A DNA stretch of 11,648 nucleotides, taken from a bacterium. Lineage in GTDB: Bacteria; Elusimicrobiota; Elusimicrobia; Elusimicrobiales; UBA9959. The stretch's first letter is position 1. Each line of letters opens with the position of its first letter. Made by a program: the position numbers and the translations under genes. The stretch spans positions 1 to 11,648 of the forward strand of contig JAJZVJ010000032.1 of the NCBI GenBank assembly GCA_021845705.1, given 5' to 3'. This document shows, piece by piece, positions 7,879 through 11,648 of the stretch. A model generated the notes under the pieces. That model was given only the letters and a program-made list of their open reading frames with translations. It searched no databases and was not told the DNA's origin.

Positions 7879-7908
7879 TTGCCCGGATCGGGCCTAAAAT
7901 GATAGATT
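7879..7908 (+). promoter_or_regulatory. Promoter of the ppiC-surA cluster
   Basis: TTGCCC (7879-7884), an 18-nt spacer, then TAGATT (7903-7908) preceded by TG and one base (extended -10). The predicted start is near 7915, leaving about 4 nt before the ATG at 7919. TAAAAT at 7895-7900 is an alternative -10. The arrangement mirrors the divergent PBP1a promoter (TTGCCT, 18-nt spacer). The 147-bp gap between the two genes holds no reading frame worth calling, only GC-rich short hairpins such as 7837-7850. Confidence 0.45.
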
Positions 7909-7918
7909 TACTGTAATC

Positions 7919-8722
7919 ATGAAAAGACACAGCGCTCTCATCGCAGCCGTTTTTTTCGTTTCAGCCTGTTCAAAACAGGACGGCAAGGTAATCGCCAGGG
8001 TGGGGCCGGAAAAGATAACCGAGACCTACCTGCAGGAGAAATTCGGCGAGATCAGCCCCGCGGCCCAGGAATACCTTTCCACCAAGCCCGGCCGCAGGCA
8101 GTTCCTGGACGTCATCATCCACGAACGGCTTATGCTGATAGCCGCGCGCTCCAGCCGGGTGGCCGGCGGCGAAGAATACAAGGCGAAGGTAAAAGAAAAA
8201 GAAGCGGAGATGAAACAGACCCTCCAGGACTACAAGGACTTCCTGCTCACGCGGATGTGGGTGGACGACATGCGCGCAAACGAACTGAAGGTCACCGACC
8301 AGGAGGCGCGGGATTACTACAAGGAACATCCCTATACCGTGACCCTGGAGCACATCCTGCTGCCCAGCTATGAAGAAGCGGAAAAGGTGATGAAAAAGCT
8401 TAAAGCGGGGGCGGATTTCGAGAAGACCGCCAAAGAATATTCCCTGGACAAAGAGACCGTCCGCCTGCCGCCGGTCATGTACGGGGAATTCATGCCGGAA
8501 CTGGAGGACATGGCCTTCAAAATGCACACCGGCGAAACGCAGGGCATAGTAAAGACCGCCATGGGCTTCCATATAATAAAGAAACTGGCGCAGGACAAGG
8601 CGCCGGAAGGCCCGGCGCTGGAGCGGGTGCGCAAGATACTGGAGAAGAACAAATTCGACGCTTACCTGGCCAAATTCCAGGAGAAGAACAAAGTGGAGGT
8701 TATCGATGAAAACTATAAATAA
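7919..8722 (+). CDS. Lipoprotein, PpiC/parvulin-type peptidyl-prolyl isomerase
   Basis: This is likely a membrane-anchored foldase for exported proteins, 267 aa. The N-terminus is a lipoprotein signal: MKRHS, a hydrophobic stretch, then a V14-S15-A16-C17 lipobox, so Cys17 would be lipidated. A SurA/PrsA-like helical N-domain (about 25-130) precedes a parvulin domain at about 141-224, marked by LEHILLP (143-149, H145), the ADFEKTAKEYS segment (165-175) and MGFHIIKKL (215-223, H218). The canonical GGDLG turn is missing; the region reads DKETVRLPPVMYGEF (177-191), so catalytic activity is uncertain and a chaperone role is possible. No Shine-Dalgarno is seen before the ATG. The last 17 nt overlap the SurA-like gene, so the two are translationally coupled and probably work in the same envelope-folding pathway. 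Confidence 0.85.
   Translation: MKRHSALIAAVFFVSACSKQDGKVIARVGPEKITETYLQEKFGEISPAAQEYLSTKPGRRQFLDVIIHERLMLIAARSSRVAGGEEYKAKVKEKEAEMKQTLQDYKDFLLTRMWVDDMRANELKVTDQEARDYYKEHPYTVTLEHILLPSYEEAEKVMKKLKAGADFEKTAKEYSLDKETVRLPPVMYGEFMPELEDMAFKMHTGETQGIVKTAMGFHIIKKLAQDKAPEGPALERVRKILEKNKFDAYLAKFQEKNKVEVIDENYK
8695..8700 (+). promoter_or_regulatory. Ribosome binding site of the surA-like gene
   Basis: GGAGGT at 8695-8700 lies inside the end of the preceding gene, 5 nt before ATG 8706. It fixes the start and supports coupled translation. Confidence 0.85.
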
Positions 8723-9815
8723 ATTCCTGCTGGCCGCGGCGCTTTGCGCCTGCGCCGCCCCCGCCATGGCAAAAGTGGTGGAGGAACTGGCCGCCAGTGT
8801 GAACAACGACCCGATCACCCTTTCGGACTATAAGAGGGCCAAGGAAGCGCTTACGGAGCAGTACGCCACCGCCATGCCGGACTTCTTCAAACAGAAGGAC
8901 GCCGGCGCGCAGATAGAGAAAGCCGCCCTGGACAAACTTATCGACGAGGCCCTTCTGCGGCAGAAAGCCGAGTCCATGAAGATAAAGGTCTACGAGCGCG
9001 AGCTCGAGAACGGCGTGGCCGAGATACGCAAGCGTTTTTCCACGGCGCCGGACGGCACCAAGCTTTCCCCGGAAAAAGCCGAGGAAGCCTTCAACGACGA
9101 GCTGAAAAAAGAAGACGTCACCATGGAAGAGTTCCGGGAGCGCATACGCAAGCAGCTCATGGTGCAGAAGCTGGTGCAGGACACGGTCAAGACCCGCGCG
9201 AAAATGCCGGGGGACGCGGACACCAAGGCCTATTTCGACAACGTTAATCTGGTGCTTAACGGCCAGGAATCCTCCATAAAGGGCCTGAGCGACGAAGCGA
9301 TGCAGGACCTGATGGCGGTGGCCGGCAAGTTCAAGGAAATTACCGCGGAACGCCTCCGGCTGCGCCACATACTGATAAAATATAAAGAAGACGCCACCCC
9401 GGAGGAAAAGAAAGCCGCCGAGGACAAGGCCCTCTCCGTGCGCAAGGATCTGGACAATGGCCTGGATTTCGACGCCGCCGCCGAGAAGTATTCCGACGAC
9501 AAGGACACCGCCAAGCGCGGCGGGGACCTGGGCTACATAATAAAGGGCATGCTGCCGCCCGAGATAGAAGCCGTCGCTTTCAAGCTTCAGGTGGGCGAGA
9601 ACTCACAGCCGGTGGAAAGCAAGTTCGGCTGGCACATACTGCGCCTGGAAGAGAAGCGGGCCGCCCAGAAACTGCACTATGAGGCGGTCAAGGACGACCT
9701 GGAACAGGTCCTGGCGCAGAACTCTTTCGCGACGGAGCTGGGTTCCTACATAAAAGACCTGCACAAGGACGCGAAAATACAGATATTCGTCGGCGATAAA
9801 GACAAACAGAAGTAG
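8706..9815 (+). CDS. surA: SurA-like periplasmic chaperone / peptidyl-prolyl isomerase
   Basis: This is a periplasmic folding factor, probably for outer-membrane proteins, 369 aa. A Sec signal peptide ends at AMA (20-22) before KVVEELAASVNNDPIT, the typical SurA N-terminal segment. Helical, charged chaperone sequence fills about 23-210. A single parvulin domain follows at about 216-316, with LRHILIKY (219-226, H221), LDFDAAAEKYSDD (253-265), an intact GGDLGYI (272-278) and FGWHILRL (307-314). A C-terminal helix covers about 318-352. E. coli SurA has two parvulin domains; this protein has one, like many SurA/PpiD-like proteins outside Proteobacteria, so one-to-one orthology is not certain. Unlike the upstream lipoprotein isomerase, its active-site turn is complete. 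The cysteines in the signal peptide (C14, C16) do not make a good lipobox. pdxA follows after 118 nt. Confidence 0.85.
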   Translation: MKTINKFLLAAALCACAAPAMAKVVEELAASVNNDPITLSDYKRAKEALTEQYATAMPDFFKQKDAGAQIEKAALDKLIDEALLRQKAESMKIKVYERELENGVAEIRKRFSTAPDGTKLSPEKAEEAFNDELKKEDVTMEEFRERIRKQLMVQKLVQDTVKTRAKMPGDADTKAYFDNVNLVLNGQESSIKGLSDEAMQDLMAVAGKFKEITAERLRLRHILIKYKEDATPEEKKAAEDKALSVRKDLDNGLDFDAAAEKYSDDKDTAKRGGDLGYIIKGMLPPEIEAVAFKLQVGENSQPVESKFGWHILRLEEKRAAQKLHYEAVKDDLEQVLAQNSFATELGSYIKDLHKDAKIQIFVGDKDKQK

Positions 9816-9835
9816 CCGGGGACCGGGCGCCCTTT

Positions 9836-9906
9836 TCACCGCGGGAACGCGGGGCACGCTGAGGCCGGACAGGCACTTCCCTCCGCGCGCGCCGCGCCCG
9901 CGGTGA
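9836..9906. repeat. Inverted repeat in the surA-pdxA gap
   Basis: TCACCGCGGG (9836-9845) and its perfect complement CCCGCGGTGA (9897-9906) flank 51 nt. The right arm runs into the presumed pdxA -10. The left arm follows CCGGGCGCCCTTTT (9823-9836), which could be a weak terminator for surA. In sequence this GC-rich, a 10-bp match could be chance. Confidence 0.4.
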
Positions 9907-9912
9907 TATTAT
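9904..9912 (+). promoter_or_regulatory. Possible pdxA extended -10
   Basis: TGATATTAT (TG, one base, TATTAT at 9907-9912) resembles the alr extended -10 TGATATAAT. No convincing -35 lies in the GC-rich sequence upstream. The predicted start near 9919 would give a leader of about 15 nt before GTG 9934. A GGAG at 9917-9920 is 13 nt from the start codon, too far for an ideal Shine-Dalgarno. Confidence 0.4.
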
Positions 9913-9933
9913 CTCCGGAGCCGGATATATAAA

Positions 9934-10911
9934 GTGAAACCGAACATCCTTATAACCGCCGGGGACCCGCTGGGTATAGGCCCGGAAATAACGGTCAAAG
10001 CGTTAAAGAGCCCCGCCGTGCGCAGGGCCTGCCGCCTTTTCGCGGCGGGCGACACGGCCGCGCTCAAACGCGCCGGCTGGACGCCCGCGCTGTGCCCGCT
10101 GCTGCCGGTAGACGCCGCCGGGCTGGACTTTTCACGGCCCGGACCGACCGCCTCCGGAGGGGCGGCCTCCCTAAGAGCGGTGCTCTTGGCGGCCAGGCTC
10201 ATCAAAGCGGGCTTTTTTGACGCTCTGGTAACGGCCCCTATCTCCAAAGAAGCGTGGGCCATGGCCGGAGCGCCCGCGCCCGCCCACACGGACCTTTTTA
10301 GAAAACTCGAAAACCGGGAACCCCTTATGCTGTTTTCCCGCGGGCGCCTGAACGCCGCGCTGGTCACCGAACACGTCCCTCTCAAGGACCTGAGTTCCGT
10401 GCTCACTAAACGGCTCGTAAAGGAAAAAGCCCTGCTTTTCAATTCCGCGCTAAAAGCGCTGGGGATAAAAGACCCCCTCATAGCCCTATGCGCGCTCAAT
10501 CCGCACGCCGGGGACGGCGGGGTTACCGGCGATGAGGAAATAAAGCTCCTGAGGCCGGCGCTCAGGGAGCTTAAGCTTAAAGGCGTGCGCGCCGCGGGCC
10601 CTTTTCCCTCCGACGCGGCCTGGGCCGCGCATCTCTCCGGCAAAAGCGACGGGCTGCTCTGCCTTTATCACGACCAGGCGCTTGTGCCGCTTAAGATAGC
10701 GCAGGGGGCCGGCCCGGCCGTGCATTGGACGTGGGGGCTCACTTTCCCGCGCACCTCCCCGGCCCACGGCACGGCTTTCGATATTGCCTGGAAGCACAAG
10801 GCCGACCCGCGGGGGATGACGGCCGCCATACTTTTCGCGGCAAAACTTGCGGCGCATAAACAGGCCGGCGGCGGCCGCGGAGGAAAAGCCCGTGCCGCAT
10901 CAAGGCCCTAG
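9934..10911 (+). CDS. pdxA: 4-hydroxythreonine-4-phosphate dehydrogenase PdxA
   Basis: PdxA oxidises 4-phosphohydroxy-L-threonine in the DXP-dependent route to pyridoxal 5'-phosphate, in the cytoplasm. The protein has 325 aa (E. coli 329). The GTG start is supported by the family N-terminus ILITAGDPLGIGPEIT (5-20). Visible motifs: TAPISKEA (100-107), H118-T119 for substrate phosphate, HVPL (147-150), NPHAGDGG (189-196), SDGLLCLYHDQALVPLK (238-254), and RTSPAHGTAFDIA (273-285). The three metal-binding histidines correspond to H147, H191 and H246, so the enzyme looks active. The last ~17 residues (GGGRGGKARAASRP) are low complexity and their codons carry the ribosome binding site and start of the next gene (20-nt overlap). 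It follows the surA-like gene, an order also known in E. coli. Its product pathway supplies the cofactor of Alr. Confidence 0.95.
   Translation: MKPNILITAGDPLGIGPEITVKALKSPAVRRACRLFAAGDTAALKRAGWTPALCPLLPVDAAGLDFSRPGPTASGGAASLRAVLLAARLIKAGFFDALVTAPISKEAWAMAGAPAPAHTDLFRKLENREPLMLFSRGRLNAALVTEHVPLKDLSSVLTKRLVKEKALLFNSALKALGIKDPLIALCALNPHAGDGGVTGDEEIKLLRPALRELKLKGVRAAGPFPSDAAWAAHLSGKSDGLLCLYHDQALVPLKIAQGAGPAVHWTWGLTFPRTSPAHGTAFDIAWKHKADPRGMTAAILFAAKLAAHKQAGGGRGGKARAASRP
10879..10883 (+). promoter_or_regulatory. Ribosome binding site of the YgjV-like gene
   Basis: GGAGG at 10879-10883 sits 8 nt before GTG 10892, inside the end of pdxA. It decides the start in favour of GTG 10892 over the in-frame TTG at 10847, which has no such site and would add 15 non-conserved residues. 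Confidence 0.75.
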
Positions 10912-11521
10912 CCTGGAACTGATCGGGTACCTGGCCTCCGCGCTGGTCGCGGTCTCGCTGCTTACCAGCAACGTCCTGCGCCTGCGCGTGCTGAACCTGG
11001 CCGGCGCGGTCTTTTTCATAGTTTACGGCGGGCTTACCCGGGCCTGGCCGGTCTTTGCCGTAAATCTTTTCGTGGCGGCCATAGACCTGTGGCATATAAT
11101 CAGCCTTAGATCCCGGAAGGACGTTTTTAAGCTGATGCCGGCGGGAACCCGCGACCCGCTGCTGGCCAATTTCCTGGCCTATCACGCGCGCGGGATCCGG
11201 CAATTCTTTCCGGAGTTCAACCTGCCGCTCCTCACAGAGCCGCGCTGCATTTTTATACTGAGGAACCTGATGCCGGTGGGGCTTTTCATTTACACCGAGA
11301 ACGCCCCGGAAATAGAGGTGCACCTGGACTACGTGGCAGAAGACTACCGCGACCTTAAAAGCGCGCGTTACCTGTTCAGCAGGCCGCAGAACCCGGAAAC
11401 ATTTAAAGGTTTCTCTTCCTTCACCGCGGTCGGCGGCTCTCCGAAACACGCGGCCTACCTGCGCCGCGTGGGCTTCAGGGAAGACGCTCAAAAGAAGGGA
11501 GTTTTCAGGAAAACTATCTAG
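10892..11521 (+). CDS. YgjV-like membrane protein fused to a GNAT-like C-terminal domain
   Basis: The protein has 209 aa from GTG 10892. The N-terminal third is very hydrophobic, with three likely membrane segments at about 8-26, 33-49 and 52-70. Its pattern (ELIGYLASALVAVSLL, LRVLNLAGAVFFIVYGGL) resembles the YgjV inner-membrane family, which has no firm function. The remainder (about 79-209) is soluble. Segments such as RNLMPVGLFIY, IEVHLDYVAEDYRDLKSARYLF and HAAYLRRVGF recall GNAT N-acyltransferases, where a strand, an acyl-CoA-binding turn and a final 'YxxxGF' helix are typical. I know such YgjV-GNAT-like proteins mainly from Bacteroidetes, by memory only. The substrate is unknown. The gene overlaps pdxA by 20 nt, so it is probably the last gene of that transcription unit. 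No clear terminator follows. Confidence 0.7.
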   Translation: MPHQGPSLELIGYLASALVAVSLLTSNVLRLRVLNLAGAVFFIVYGGLTRAWPVFAVNLFVAAIDLWHIISLRSRKDVFKLMPAGTRDPLLANFLAYHARGIRQFFPEFNLPLLTEPRCIFILRNLMPVGLFIYTENAPEIEVHLDYVAEDYRDLKSARYLFSRPQNPETFKGFSSFTAVGGSPKHAAYLRRVGFREDAQKKGVFRKTI

Positions 11522-11531
11522 TACTACTGTG

Positions 11532-11648
11532 TCATAAGCCCGCAGGGCTCCGCGCACAGCAGGGGCATTGGGGCAGCCATCGCGCAAGCCTGCGTGCAAT
11601 CAGATCGCGCAGAGTCGCGATGGAATCTGCGACGTGCCGCTGTGTGCG
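11532..11648 (-). other. Tail with a possible C-terminal coding fragment, not identified
   Basis: The last 127 bp have no recognised gene. One minus-strand frame is open from the right edge for 38 codons to a TGA at 11534-11532. It would encode an arginine-rich end containing IATLRDLIARRLARWLPQCP, then a CxC-C cluster. It uses ATC and ATT for Ile rather than the ATA favoured by the genes to the left. This could be the end of a gene or transposase entering from the right, but other frames are also open over this short span. An 8-bp inverted repeat CCATCGCG/CGCGATGG (11577-11584, 11616-11623) and a 5-bp hairpin (11537-11549) are present. Confidence 0.2.

Noticed and set aside
10847..10891. TTG start for the YgjV-like gene
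   Set aside because: No ribosome site lies before it. GTG 10892 has GGAGG 8 nt upstream, and conservation begins only after it.
10739..11599. 286-codon minus-strand frame across the end of pdxA and the YgjV-like gene
   Set aside because: It is antisense to two well-supported overlapping genes and has no recognisable domain.

Overview
The window is a GC-rich bacterial chromosome segment carrying ordinary housekeeping genes in two orientations. A Gram-negative (diderm) host is indicated by a SurA-type periplasmic chaperone, a lipoprotein prolyl isomerase and a PBP1a-type peptidoglycan synthase. Despite the high GC content, isoleucine is very often encoded by ATA, and 'ATA' and 'AGG' codons recur in every gene. 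That mix, with the gene content, fits environmental high-GC Elusimicrobiota-like bacteria. This is an inference from style only and no taxonomic marker is present.

Layout, left to right. (1) The 3' part of a cardiolipin synthase/phospholipase D gene (+, cut by the window edge). (2) A bidirectional terminator, then mfd (-), the transcription-repair coupling factor. (3) A short divergent promoter region, then alr (+), alanine racemase. (4) A 285-bp gap between convergent genes, holding a striking ~127-nt three-way-junction palindromic element and the terminator of the next gene. (5) A PBP1a-like bifunctional transglycosylase/transpeptidase (-). (6) A 147-bp divergent promoter region. (7) A + strand cluster: lipoprotein PpiC-type isomerase, SurA-like chaperone, pdxA (vitamin B6 synthesis), and a YgjV-like membrane protein fused to a GNAT-like domain. 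(8) A 127-bp tail with no identifiable gene, possibly the end of something different on the minus strand.

Functional links. alr supplies D-alanine for the peptidoglycan that the PBP1a-type enzyme polymerises and crosslinks, and the two genes converge. The lipoprotein isomerase and SurA are translationally coupled (17-nt overlap) and probably act together on exported outer-membrane proteins. The surA-pdxA adjacency also occurs in enterobacteria. pdxA feeds pyridoxal phosphate synthesis, the cofactor of Alr. The cls and PBP1a products both act at the inner membrane.

Expression signals. Genes that start transcription units (mfd, alr, PBP1a, ppiC) have no visible Shine-Dalgarno. At least PBP1a has a perfect TATAAT only 6 nt before its ATG, implying a leaderless mRNA. 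Two internal genes (surA, the YgjV-like gene) have strong Shine-Dalgarno sites. No CRISPR array, tRNA, rRNA, complete insertion sequence or phage gene is visible. I see no clear undescribed multi-gene system. The best candidate for something new is the structured element at 5366-5492.
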